From Rhodocyclaceae bacterium (GTDB lineage Bacteria > Pseudomonadota > Gammaproteobacteria > Burkholderiales > Rhodocyclaceae), in assembly GCA_020445665.1 (NCBI GenBank), contig JAGRGD010000264.1, forward strand, positions 1 to 42,669: 42,669 nt of DNA, given 5' to 3'. A program made the position numbers and the translations under genes. Below the pieces are notes generated by a model that was not told where the DNA came from, did no database searches, and saw nothing but the letters and a program-made list of their open reading frames with translations. Numbering within the stretch: position 1 is the first letter of the stretch; each line of letters begins with the position of its first letter. Of this stretch, positions 1-7,165 are shown in pieces.

Positions 1-858
1 ACGTCCGAGAAGACCAACTTCAATGCGATGGCGACGCTGCGCGAGAACGTGATCTTCACCAACGTTGCGCTCACCGACGACGGCGACGTCTGGTGGGAAG
101 GCATGACGAAGGAGCCGCCTGCCCATCTGATCGACTGGACGGGCCAGGACTGGACGCCCGAGATCGGCCGCCAGACCGGTCGCAAGGCCGCCCATCCGAA
201 CGCGCGCTTCACCGCACCGGCACGGCAGTGCCCGGTCATCGACGCCGAGTGGGAGAACCCGCAGGGAGTACCGATCGCGGCCTTCGTCTTCGGTGGCCGG
301 CGGGCGACGACCGTGCCGCTCGTCTACGAGGCCTTCAACTGGAACTTTGGCGTGTACATGGCGGCCACACTCGGCTCCGAGACCACCGCCGCCGCGGTCG
401 GCGAACAGGGCGTGGTACGCCGCGATCCGTTCGCGATGCTGCCGTTCTGCGGCTATCACATCGGCGACTACTTCAACCACTGGCTGGACATCGGCCGCCG
501 CGTCTCCGGCAAACCGCGGATCTTCTGCGTGAACTGGTTCCGCATGAACGAAAAGGGCGAATTCATGTGGCCCGGCTTCGGCGAGAACATGCGTGTGCTC
601 AAGTGGATCGTCGATCGCGTCAAGGGCCGCGTCGGTGCGAAGGAGACCGCGCTGGGCTGGATGCCGAAGTTCGAGGACATCGACTGGAACGGCGCCGAAG
701 TGACGCGCGAGGAGTTTGAAGCCCTGACCCAGGTCGATGCCGAAGCCTGGAAGAGCGAACTCGCCGGCCACAAGGAGTGGTTCGACAAGCTGCAGGATCG
801 CCTGCCACGCCAGATGCTGCTCAAGCGCGAGCTGTTCGAACTGGCGATGATCGACTGA
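1..858 (+). CDS. pckG: Phosphoenolpyruvate carboxykinase (GTP), C-terminal part
   Basis: The reading frame is open from base 1, so this is the C-terminal 285 residues of a protein that begins outside the window; the family is usually about 600-620 residues. The GTP-dependent enzyme interconverts oxaloacetate and PEP in gluconeogenesis and anaplerosis in the cytoplasm. Recognisable family stretches are [50 protein letters not shown] and the [20 protein letters not shown] nucleotide-site region. The stop TGA is followed within 20 bases by a strong hairpin terminator, so this is the end of its transcription unit. Family assignment is secure; only the 5' truncation limits it. Confidence 0.96.
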   Translation, partial: TSEKTNFNAMATLRENVIFTNVALTDDGDVWWEGMTKEPPAHLIDWTGQDWTPEIGRQTGRKAAHPNARFTAPARQCPVIDAEWENPQGVPIAAFVFGGRRATTVPLVYEAFNWNFGVYMAATLGSETTAAAVGEQGVVRRDPFAMLPFCGYHIGDYFNHWLDIGRRVSGKPRIFCVNWFRMNEKGEFMWPGFGENMRVLKWIVDRVKGRVGAKETALGWMPKFEDIDWNGAEVTREEFEALTQVDAEAWKSELAGHKEWFDKLQDRLPRQMLLKRELFELAMID

Positions 859-876
859 CGCGCCAGCGCCCCCGAG

Positions 877-904
877 AACAAGGCCGGGCTTGCCCGGCCT
901 TGTT
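877..904 (+). terminator. Rho-independent terminator after pckG
   Basis: A perfect 12-bp stem (AACAAGGCCGGG, tetraloop CTTG, CCCGGCCTTGTT) is followed by GTTTGC. It lies 18 bases after the pckG stop and before the next gene on the same strand, so that gene probably has its own promoter. The T-tract is short, but the stem is very stable. Confidence 0.85.
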
Positions 905-957
905 GTTTGCAGGCGCCGGGCGCACCATCGCCCAAGACCTTCCAGACCGACCGCGAC

Positions 958-2127
958 ATGCACAGAGCCCGGCGACTCGACGATATCCAGCCCTTCCACG
1001 TCATGGAATTGCTGCGCCGCGCGCGCGAGCTCGAGGCCATGGGGCGCGACATCATCCACATGGAAGTCGGGGAGCCCGACTTCCCGACACCGCCACCGAT
1101 GATCGAGGCCGCCCAGCGCTTCCTGGCGAGCGGCGATGTGCACTACACCAGCGCGCTCGGCCTGCCGGCGCTGCGGGAAGCCATCAGCCGCTTCTACCGT
1201 GACCGCTTCGGAGCCGACGTCGCGCCAGAGCGGATCGTTGTCACGCCGGGCGCCTCTGGGGCTCTGACCCTCGCGATTGCGGCCACCACAGACCCGGGCG
1301 ACGGCTGGCTGCTGCCCGATCCCGGTTATCCCTCCAACCGGCATTTCGTCCGCGCCTTCGAAGGCGTCGCCCAGGCGCTGCCGGTCGATGGCGCTGCGGC
1401 CTTCCAGCCGACGCCGGAGCAGGTCGTCACTGCCTGGGGCAGGCGCACCCGCGGACTTGTCGTCGCCAGCCCCTCCAACCCCACCGGCACGCTCCTGAGC
1501 CAGGACGAGATCGACGCGCTGCATCAGGTCGTGGCCGCGCGGCACGGGACCCTGATCGTGGATGAGATCTACCAGGGCCTCACCTACGGCGTCGAGGCCT
1601 CGACCGCACTGACCCGCCACGACGACATCTTCGTCGTGAACAGCTTCTCCAAATACTTTGGGATGACCGGCTGGCGGCTCGGCTGGCTGGTCGTCCCCGA
1701 CGGTTTCCAGCGGGAAGTCGAAAAGCTGGCCCAGCACTTCTTCATCTGCGCCTCGACGGTGGCCCAGCATGCCGCCCTCGCTGCGTTCGCACCGGAAACG
1801 ATCGAGCTTCTCGAAGCGCGCCGGGACGAGTTCGCGCGGCGGCGCGATGTGCTCTTGCCCGGACTCTCGTCACTGGGATTCCGGCTCGCCTCGGTCCCGC
1901 AGGGCGCGTTCTACGTCTATGCCGACGCCAGCGCCCTGCACCCCGACAGCGACGCCCTCGCGCGCCGCTTCATCGAGGAAGCCGGCGTGGCCACGACACC
2001 GGGCATGGATTTCGGCAGTCACGAACCTGCCAGCCATCTGCGAATCGCCTATACGACGCGCCGCGAGCGGATCGAGGAAGCCCTCGGGCGAATGGCCGCG
2101 GTACTCCGCACGCCTTCGGACCGCTGA
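958..2127 (+). CDS. PLP-dependent class I/II aminotransferase
   Basis: A 389-residue fold-type I aminotransferase of the aspartate aminotransferase superfamily, transferring amino groups between an amino acid and a 2-oxo acid. Visible motifs: GEPDFPTP near residue 38, SNPTGT at 173-178, VDEIYQ at 201-206 and the PLP-lysine motif SFSKYFGMTGWR with Lys232. The substrate cannot be set from sequence; LL-diaminopimelate, aspartate and alanine aminotransferases share these motifs. I chose the ATG at 958; a TTG at 907 is in frame but falls just past the pckG terminator hairpin. No strong ribosome-binding site is visible. The gene is converging with the lytic transglycosylase, with a shared hairpin between them. 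Confidence 0.92.
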   Translation: MHRARRLDDIQPFHVMELLRRARELEAMGRDIIHMEVGEPDFPTPPPMIEAAQRFLASGDVHYTSALGLPALREAISRFYRDRFGADVAPERIVVTPGASGALTLAIAATTDPGDGWLLPDPGYPSNRHFVRAFEGVAQALPVDGAAAFQPTPEQVVTAWGRRTRGLVVASPSNPTGTLLSQDEIDALHQVVAARHGTLIVDEIYQGLTYGVEASTALTRHDDIFVVNSFSKYFGMTGWRLGWLVVPDGFQREVEKLAQHFFICASTVAQHAALAAFAPETIELLEARRDEFARRRDVLLPGLSSLGFRLASVPQGAFYVYADASALHPDSDALARRFIEEAGVATTPGMDFGSHEPASHLRIAYTTRRERIEEALGRMAAVLRTPSDR

Positions 2128-2133
2128 TGCAAG

Positions 2134-2155
2134 AAGGGCGGCTCTCGCCGCCCTT
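2134..2155. terminator. Bidirectional hairpin terminator
   Basis: A 9-bp perfect stem (AAGGGCGGC, loop TCTC, GCCGCCCTT) sits between two convergent genes that stop at 2127 (+) and 2178 (-). The symmetry suits termination from both sides, although neither side has a long T-run. Confidence 0.7.
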
Positions 2156-2177
2156 GTCGATACCGAACGTGGGGCGC

Positions 2178-2924
2178 TCAGGCCGTGCGCTGCGCCCCGG
2201 CGGCGTTCTTCAGACGCGCCTTCATCGACAGCACTTTGTTGGCGTAGCCCGCGCTCGGATCCTTGAGGGCACCCCCGTAATACTGCAGGGCCGATTGCAG
2301 CGTACCGTAGCGCTTGAGGCCTTCCTTGAGAACCAGCGCACCCACGCGGATGTTGAGCCGCGGGTCGAAGAGTGCATCTTCACCGGCCCCATCGCCAATC
2401 TTGTCCTGATGGAAGCGGGGAATGACCTGCATCAGGCCCTGGGCACCGACCGTGCTCTCGGCGAAGGGATTGAAACTGGACTCGATGGCCATCATCGCCA
2501 CCAGCAGCAACGGATCGAAGCCATGCTCGGCGCCGACCGACTCCGCCTCGGCGAGCAGGGGCTCCAGCGCCACGGCCGAGACGCGGTAGCGTTTGGCCAC
2601 GTACGCCTTCACGCGCGCCATTCCGGAAGATAGCGCCGGTTTGGCCAGTGCCGGCGGCGGCTCGCTGTCGAGCTCGTCGGCAGCGATGTCCGCCGCCTCG
2701 GTAAGCACAGTCGCCTCGGCGCCCGGGACTGTTGCCGGCACCGTCTCTGCGGCATGTGCTGTAGTCACGCCGACGCTGGCGGCCGGGTCACGCCCTTCGA
2801 CGAGGTTGGCGGACAGGATGACGAGGGTAAACAGGCCTGCTGTCAGCAGGCTGCCATGCGCCAGGTGGCCGGCGAATTGAATAAGCGCGCTGCCACGGCG
2901 CGCGAATCGGGTTGCGGTGCTCAT
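2178..2924 (-). CDS. Membrane-anchored lytic transglycosylase (SLT domain)
   Basis: A 248-residue protein that should cleave the MurNAc-GlcNAc bond of peptidoglycan. Residues about 23-41 form one hydrophobic segment with no clear signal-peptidase site, so it is probably anchored in the inner membrane facing the periplasm. A low-complexity Ala/Glu/Pro linker (about 50-100) leads to the SLT domain. Catalytic Glu148 lies in AIESSFNPFAES and is followed by GAQGLMQVIP, the classic SLT signature. The ATG at 2924 has an excellent AAGGAGG five bases upstream. That ATG overlaps the stop of a possible small upstream gene (ATGA). Close to MltC/Slt-type housekeeping enzymes; the exact class is not resolved. 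Confidence 0.9.
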   Translation of the reverse strand: MSTATRFARRGSALIQFAGHLAHGSLLTAGLFTLVILSANLVEGRDPAASVGVTTAHAAETVPATVPGAEATVLTEAADIAADELDSEPPPALAKPALSSGMARVKAYVAKRYRVSAVALEPLLAEAESVGAEHGFDPLLLVAMMAIESSFNPFAESTVGAQGLMQVIPRFHQDKIGDGAGEDALFDPRLNIRVGALVLKEGLKRYGTLQSALQYYGGALKDPSAGYANKVLSMKARLKNAAGAQRTA

Positions 2925-3139
2925 GCTGCCTCCTTGCTGTGCCCCCTCTTCCTGCCCAACCGCACGTCCTTCCCGTGCAGATCCAGGGCGCCGGCGGATC
3001 GCAGGATCCATCCGTGAAGCCAGGGTCGCCAGTAGTCGAGTACGCGCCGGGAAAAGCGATCCAGCGCGCGCCAATCCGGTCCCGGCCATTGCTGCCAGCC
3101 CACCGGAGAGTCATGCTGCACTGCAGCAGTCGAGCGCAT
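2921..3139 (-). CDS. Possible small hypothetical protein upstream of the transglycosylase
   Basis: A 72-codon frame rich in Trp and Arg (WPGPDWRALDRFSRRVLDYW, then WRPWLHGWILRS) with codon use like the neighbouring genes. Its TGA overlaps the transglycosylase ATG as ATGA, typical of translational coupling, and the transglycosylase ribosome-binding site lies in its last codons. I do not recognise the family. Against it: the best promoter here has its -10 over the ATG at 3139, so a transcript from that promoter would begin inside the frame and force a GTG start (3121 or 3103). It could be simply a 5' leader. Confidence 0.4.
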   Translation of the reverse strand: MRSTAAVQHDSPVGWQQWPGPDWRALDRFSRRVLDYWRPWLHGWILRSAGALDLHGKDVRLGRKRGHSKEAA

Positions 3140-3166
3140 GATAATGACTGATCAGCCACCAGTCAA
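3138..3166 (-). promoter_or_regulatory. Candidate sigma-70 promoter with internal inverted repeat
   Basis: Read on the - strand: -35 TTGACT (3166-3161), 17-base spacer, -10 TATCAT (3143-3138). The spacer is nearly filled by the inverted repeat TGACTG-N9-CAGTCA (3145-3165), which could be an operator. It would drive the lytic transglycosylase, giving a leader of roughly 200 bases. The boxes match consensus well and the local DNA is unusually AT-rich for the window. Confidence 0.5.
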
Positions 3167-3370
3167 TGAAGAAAATCACAACAAATCAATACAGATAGCC
3201 AAGATCCGCACGAACGCTAGTGTTCGCCGCAATGCGCCACACAACCCCTCTTCCGTGGGGAGCATCCCGGCGGGCGCGAGCGAGCGGGCGCCCGCCAATG
3301 CGCGTCACGTCACTCGCGCCGCCCCGCGTGCCCGGCGCTCGCGGTGCCGCCAGGGGCTGGAAAATCGGCC
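3167..3370. other. Intergenic region with palindromes, no convincing gene
   Basis: This stretch continues the roughly 450-base gap between the transglycosylase and ampD. It contains a near-palindrome CGAACGCTAGTGTTCG and a perfect 9-bp GC inverted repeat (3269-3277 and 3288-3296, arms GGCGGGCGC/GCGCCCGCC, 10-base loop), which may stop transcription coming from ampD although no T-run follows. Open frames here look like shadows of GC-rich sequence. Confidence 0.4.
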
Positions 3371-3958
3371 CTACTTTCTCTGCAGAGGCACCGCGAGCCC
3401 GTCAAGCAATCGCGCCCACTGGAAATACGGGCCTGGATCGGTCTTGCGGCCCGGCGCGATTTCATCGTGCCCCGCAATGGCTTCGATCGTCGGGTATCGC
3501 TCACGCAAGGCATCCGTCAGCCGTGCGAGGGCATCGTACTGGGGCGGCGCAAAGGGCTGGGTGTCACTGCCTTCCAGTTCGATCCCAACCGAAAAGTCGT
3601 TGCACCGTTCGCGCTCGCGCCAGCGCGACACGCCGGCATGCCATGCCCGAAGACCGGCCGGCACAAACTGCACAACCTCCCCGTTTCGCCGGATCAGGAA
3701 ATGGGCCGACACCCGCATCGCGCAAATCGACGCAAAGTACGGATGTTCGCCAGGGTCGAGACGATTCTGAAAAAACGCCTCGACCTGACGCCCGCCGAAG
3801 CCCTCCGGCGGCAGGCTGATCGCATGCACCACGATCAGGCTGAGCGGCACCCCGGCGGGCCGCGCGTCACAATTCGGTGAGGGGCACAACTGAACGTCCC
3901 GTGCCCAGCCGTCGTCCTCGATCCGGTACCGCCGCCATCTTCTCGCCGCACCTGTCAA
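3371..3958 (-). CDS. ampD: 1,6-anhydro-N-acetylmuramyl-L-alanine amidase AmpD
   Basis: Cytoplasmic zinc amidase that removes the peptide from anhydromuropeptides during cell-wall recycling; in many bacteria its loss induces AmpC. Family stretches are CPSPNCDARP, SLIVVHAISLPP, VEAFFQNRLD, VSAHFLIRRNG, RAWHAGVSRW, FSVGIELEG and GHDEIAPGRKTDPGP. Counting from the chosen start, the zinc ligands are His45, His164 and Asp174, all present. I chose TTG at 3958 because GGGGGAGGG lies 4-5 bases upstream and it gives 195 residues, close to the usual ~185. A longer TTG start at 4012 is possible but has no ribosome-binding site and would run into the TGTCA cluster upstream of pilA. The gene diverges from pilA. 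Confidence 0.93.
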   Translation of the reverse strand: MTGAARRWRRYRIEDDGWARDVQLCPSPNCDARPAGVPLSLIVVHAISLPPEGFGGRQVEAFFQNRLDPGEHPYFASICAMRVSAHFLIRRNGEVVQFVPAGLRAWHAGVSRWRERERCNDFSVGIELEGSDTQPFAPPQYDALARLTDALRERYPTIEAIAGHDEIAPGRKTDPGPYFQWARLLDGLAVPLQRK

Positions 3959-3994
3959 GCCACCCTCCCCCACGAGCACCGCTTGCTCACGCAA

Positions 3995-4071
3995 TGTGAC
4001 ATTGGCTGACAAGCCATTGTCAACAACTGCCGCCTGCGCCCGACTGTCATGTCACGAGTTGACATTGTCAA
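3995..4071. promoter_or_regulatory. Cluster of TGTCA/TGACA half-sites, likely PilR enhancer
   Basis: Within 77 bases there are at least six TGTC(A)/TGACA elements: TGACA at 3997 and 4007, TTGTCAA at 4018, TGTCATGTCAC at 4045-4055, and the near-perfect palindrome TTGACATTGTCAA at 4059-4071. They lie about 60-135 bases upstream of the -24 element of pilA, where bacterial enhancer-binding proteins act. PilR of Pseudomonas binds TGTC-containing repeats upstream of pilA (family knowledge); pilR itself is in this window. Binding is inferred. Confidence 0.65.
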
Positions 4072-4128
4072 CGCGACCACAGGCGGGCAGAAAACACTTT
4101 TCCTTTGCTTTTCCGTCACTTACAAAAC

Positions 4129-4144
4129 TGGCACGGCACTTGAT
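4129..4144 (+). promoter_or_regulatory. Sigma-54 promoter of pilA
   Basis: TGGCACGGCACTTGAT matches the sigma-54 consensus TGGCACG-N4-TTGC(A/T) except for A in place of C in the -12 element. The -24 GG is at 4130-4131. Transcription should start near 4155, giving a leader of about 40 bases to pilA. Sigma-54 with PilR is the standard control of pilA in gamma- and betaproteobacteria. Confidence 0.85.
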
Positions 4145-4196
4145 ATAGCTAGCCCGTAGCGGACAGCACCGCGAACATTGAAAAAGGAGAAACACC

Positions 4197-4601
4197 ATGA
4201 AAAAAGTCCAGCAAGGTTTCACCCTGATCGAACTGATGATCGTGGTTGCCATCATCGGTATCCTGGCTGCAGTCGCTCTGCCGGCCTATCAGGACTACAC
4301 GATCCGCGCCAAGATCTCTGAGTGCGCCGGTGTCGCTTCGGCCTGCAAGAGCTCCGTTTCCGAGGCCTACGCTTCCACCAACAGCCTGCCGTCGAACACC
4401 GCCGCCGCCGGCTGCGCCACCACCGACACCCAGTACTGCGATGCTCCGTCCGTTGCTGCCGGCGTCGTGACCGTGGGCATCAAGACCGCCACCGGCGTGG
4501 CCGCGGCCTGCAACATTCTCCTGACCCCGAGCGCCACGGCGAACGCCTGGACCGGTTCGACCACTTGCGATACCAAGTACGTGCCGGCGAACTTCCGCTA
4601 A
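4197..4601 (+). CDS. pilA: Type IV major pilin PilA
   Basis: A 134-residue type IVa prepilin. The leader MKKVQQG is cut before Phe8 by PilD, which also methylates it; the conserved Glu at mature position 5 is present, followed by the hydrophobic assembly helix ([22 protein letters not shown]). The globular part holds six cysteines (43, 50, 73, 81, 105, 124), more than the usual single pair; Cys105-Cys124 would be the canonical D-region loop. It is rich in Ala, Ser and Thr, so O-glycosylation is possible, but no site can be assigned. AAGGAG lies 8 bases before the ATG. It has its own sigma-54 promoter and is closed by a strong terminator, so it is probably transcribed alone at a high level. 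Confidence 0.97.
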   Translation: MKKVQQGFTLIELMIVVAIIGILAAVALPAYQDYTIRAKISECAGVASACKSSVSEAYASTNSLPSNTAAAGCATTDTQYCDAPSVAAGVVTVGIKTATGVAAACNILLTPSATANAWTGSTTCDTKYVPANFR

Positions 4602-4621
4602 TCGCCTCACCCGCTTGATCG

Positions 4622-4645
4622 AACACCCTGCTTCGGCAGGGTGTT
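4622..4645 (+). terminator. Rho-independent terminator after pilA
   Basis: Perfect 10-bp stem AACACCCTGC / GCAGGGTGTT around a TTCG tetraloop, followed by TTCGTTT. Textbook intrinsic terminator 20 bases after the pilA stop. It may let pilA be expressed far above the downstream genes by partial readthrough. Confidence 0.95.
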
Positions 4646-4701
4646 TTCGTTTATGGTGGCATCCTCACGACATGCTTAAGCCACGGAGCGAATGACAGCG
4701 C

Positions 4702-5385
4702 ATGCTTGGACTCGACTTGCTCAAGGCGAAGGCCCGCGCCGGCCTCCTGCACCTGATCATCAGCGCCCTGGCGGTCGGGGTGCTGGCGTGGCTCACACTG
4801 ACCGTCTGGTATCCGGACGGGCTGGCGACCCTGCAGGGCGTCTGGAAGATCCTCGGCCTGGTGGCGGTGGTCGATGTAATCCTGGGCCCCGCGCTGACGG
4901 TCCTCGTCTACAAGCCCCGCAAGCGGACCCTCGTTTTCGACCTCTCGGTCATTGCGCTGATCCAGATTGCCGCGCTCACCTACGGCGCCTGGACAATCTC
5001 TGCCCAGCGACCGGCCTACCTCGCGTACATGTACGACCGTTTCTTCGTCGTGACTGCGCGTGACATTCTCGACGAGCCCCCGGCCACCGTGCAGGCCATC
5101 GAGGCATGGCGAGGCGGACCGCGGCCGGTCTTCGTCAGGCTCTCCTTCGCAGCGTCCCAGGAAGCCGCCGCCAACGCAGCCACCGCCTTCGACACGCCAG
5201 CGATGGCGCTGCTCTCCAACGCCTATGCGCCCCTGCCCGAGCACCTCGACCAGTTCACCCAGACGAGTACCGCCGAGGCGGCCGGATCGCCGGTGCTGGT
5301 CATCCCGGTGATCGGCCGCCAGGCTCAGGGCACCGCCGAAGTGGATCGCCAGAGCGGCCAGCTGCTGCACATCGGGGCCAACTAG
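4702..5385 (+). CDS. TfpX/TfpZ-type type IV pilin accessory protein
   Basis: A 227-residue inner-membrane protein with three N-terminal hydrophobic segments (about 17-36, 46-70 and 76-99) and a soluble C-terminal domain. The pattern WYPDGLATLQGVWKILGLVA, VDVILGPALTVLVYKP and the place directly behind pilA match the TfpX/TfpZ family, described as accessory proteins needed for normal assembly of the cognate pilin. The ATG at 4702 has only a weak, distant GGAG. The next gene begins 6 bases after its stop, so both are co-transcribed. Confidence 0.88.
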   Translation: MLGLDLLKAKARAGLLHLIISALAVGVLAWLTLTVWYPDGLATLQGVWKILGLVAVVDVILGPALTVLVYKPRKRTLVFDLSVIALIQIAALTYGAWTISAQRPAYLAYMYDRFFVVTARDILDEPPATVQAIEAWRGGPRPVFVRLSFAASQEAAANAATAFDTPAMALLSNAYAPLPEHLDQFTQTSTAEAAGSPVLVIPVIGRQAQGTAEVDRQSGQLLHIGAN

Positions 5386-5391
5386 CCCCGG

Positions 5392-7155
5392 ATGACCGTG
5401 GCTCGCAACAGGCCCCCCCGCTCCCTGTCATCCGGACGATACGCGCCTCGCCTTCTTGCCACCTGCGTCGGCGGCCTGCTGGCCCTCGTTGCACTGATCT
5501 ATGCCGGCGCACTGGGCAACGGCTTTCACTTCGACGACTACATCAACTTTGTTGAGGTCGAGGCCTACCACCTCGACGCCCTCAGTTGGCGCTCGCTGCT
5601 GCAGGCTCTGGACTCTGCCGAGCTAACCAGCCGCCCGCTGCCGAACGCGAGCCTCATCATCGACTGGTGGCGGGGCCAAGGGTCCGCAGTCCCCTTCCAG
5701 CAAACGAATATCGCGATCCACGCCCTGTGCAGCGTCGCCGTCTTCGCGTTCATTTTCCAGGCGCTCCACCTCGCCCACCCCGATGACACCCGGCCGCGCA
5801 CGACGATCCTCGTCGCCCTTGCCGCCGGTGCGATGTGGGCGGTCCACCCCATTCAGGTCCAGGCCGTCACCTACATTGTCCAGCGCATGGCCTCGATGGT
5901 GGCGCTGTTCTACCTTGTGACGGCAATCGCCTATGTGGCGGCAAGGACCTCACATTCGCTGTCGCGCGGTCTAGCGTGGGGCGCCCTTTGCGCCGCGGCA
6001 GCTTACTGCGCGTTCCTCAGCAAGGAGAACGCATTGATGATCCCGGCGACGCTGATCGTCGCGGAGTACGGCGTCTGCCGGCTGAACGGCCCCATCTTCC
6101 GGCACCCCTGGGATCGCTATGTGTGGTTGCTGATCGCCCTGGCGGCGGTCTATGTCGTGGCCGACCTGTTCTACATCGAAGGCCCGCTGCGTGCAAAACA
6201 CAGCTATGCCTACATCCACCGCGACTTCACGATGGAGGAACGCCTGCTGACCCAGCCAAGGGTCCTGTTCTTCCACCTCGGCCAGATGGCGTGGCCGCTG
6301 CCGGACCGCTTTTCGCTGGAGCACGGCTTCGTCACCTCGACCGGCTGGCTCTCGCCGGCCACCACCCTGCCGGCGATCGCAGGCGTCGCCCTCTGGTTGC
6401 TCTGCGGCTTCGTTGCCCTGTTCAGCCGCCGCGGGCGGATAGCCGGCTACCTGCTGCTGTTTCCACTCATCGCACTGGTACCCGAGGGGACCTTCCATGG
6501 CCTCGAAATGGTCTTCGAGCACCGGATGTATCTCCCAGGTGTGGCCCTGTTCGCCCTGGTGGCGCTCGCCGTGCGGTACCTGATCGAAGCACGCCCTGGC
6601 CTGGCCCTTCCGATAGCTGCCATCGGCCTGGTTGTGATCGCGCTGTGTGCCTGGAGCACGATCGAGCGGCTGCCCGCCTGGCGGAACGGCGTGACCCTCG
6701 GCGAGGCGAACGTGCGCGCCGCACCGCGCGCGCCACGCGCCTGGCTCAACTACGGGATCGCGCAGGCCCAGGCCGGCGATGCCGGCAACGCCGGTGCAAA
6801 CATGGTGCGCGCGGTCGAACTCGGCTGGCAGAACCGACAGGTCCTGGATCTCGCCGCGCCCGCCATGGTCTCGGTGAGCCTGCGCGCCGAAGCGATCGAC
6901 GTGCTGATGCGCTTGCGCGCAATCAATCAAGGCACACCCGTGCCCCGGCACGAACTGCTGCTGGGGGATCTGCTGGCGGAGTGCGGCCGATTCGGCGAGG
7001 CTCGCGCGGCCTACGCCCGGGCGCAGTCGGTGATGCCGTGGGACACCACACCAGCAGAGCGAATGGCGGCCCTGGACGGTCAGCCACCCTCTCGGCCGGC
7101 TCAGGCGTGCGAGGCCACCTTTTCAATTGCCCCCGCGACATCGGATTCCCCCTGA
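5392..7155 (+). CDS. GT-C fold membrane glycosyltransferase with TPR-like C-terminus
   Basis: A 587-residue polytopic membrane protein of the PMT/TMTC-like superfamily. The first periplasmic loop carries FHFDDY with Asp48-Asp49, the position of the catalytic acid in GT-C enzymes that use lipid-phosphate sugars. Other family stretches are SRPLPNASLIIDWW, AVHPIQVQAVTYIVQRMAS, CAFLSKENALMIPATL and FEHRMYLPGVALF. Residues about 460-570 form helical TPR-like repeats (AWLNYGIAQAQAGDAGNAGA, then LLAECGRFGEARAAYARA). The place next to pilA and tfpX makes a pilin O-glycosyltransferase, analogous to TfpW, the most attractive role, but this is inference. Such proteins elsewhere act on other envelope substrates. 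Confidence 0.85.
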   Translation: MTVARNRPPRSLSSGRYAPRLLATCVGGLLALVALIYAGALGNGFHFDDYINFVEVEAYHLDALSWRSLLQALDSAELTSRPLPNASLIIDWWRGQGSAVPFQQTNIAIHALCSVAVFAFIFQALHLAHPDDTRPRTTILVALAAGAMWAVHPIQVQAVTYIVQRMASMVALFYLVTAIAYVAARTSHSLSRGLAWGALCAAAAYCAFLSKENALMIPATLIVAEYGVCRLNGPIFRHPWDRYVWLLIALAAVYVVADLFYIEGPLRAKHSYAYIHRDFTMEERLLTQPRVLFFHLGQMAWPLPDRFSLEHGFVTSTGWLSPATTLPAIAGVALWLLCGFVALFSRRGRIAGYLLLFPLIALVPEGTFHGLEMVFEHRMYLPGVALFALVALAVRYLIEARPGLALPIAAIGLVVIALCAWSTIERLPAWRNGVTLGEANVRAAPRAPRAWLNYGIAQAQAGDAGNAGANMVRAVELGWQNRQVLDLAAPAMVSVSLRAEAIDVLMRLRAINQGTPVPRHELLLGDLLAECGRFGEARAAYARAQSVMPWDTTPAERMAALDGQPPSRPAQACEATFSIAPATSDSP

Positions 7156-7165
7156 CATACCTGCC

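Noticed and set aside
3959-4012. Extended AmpD N-terminus from TTG 4012
   Set aside because: No ribosome-binding site, not conserved in family length, and it overlaps the putative PilR sites; GGGGGAGGG supports the TTG at 3958.
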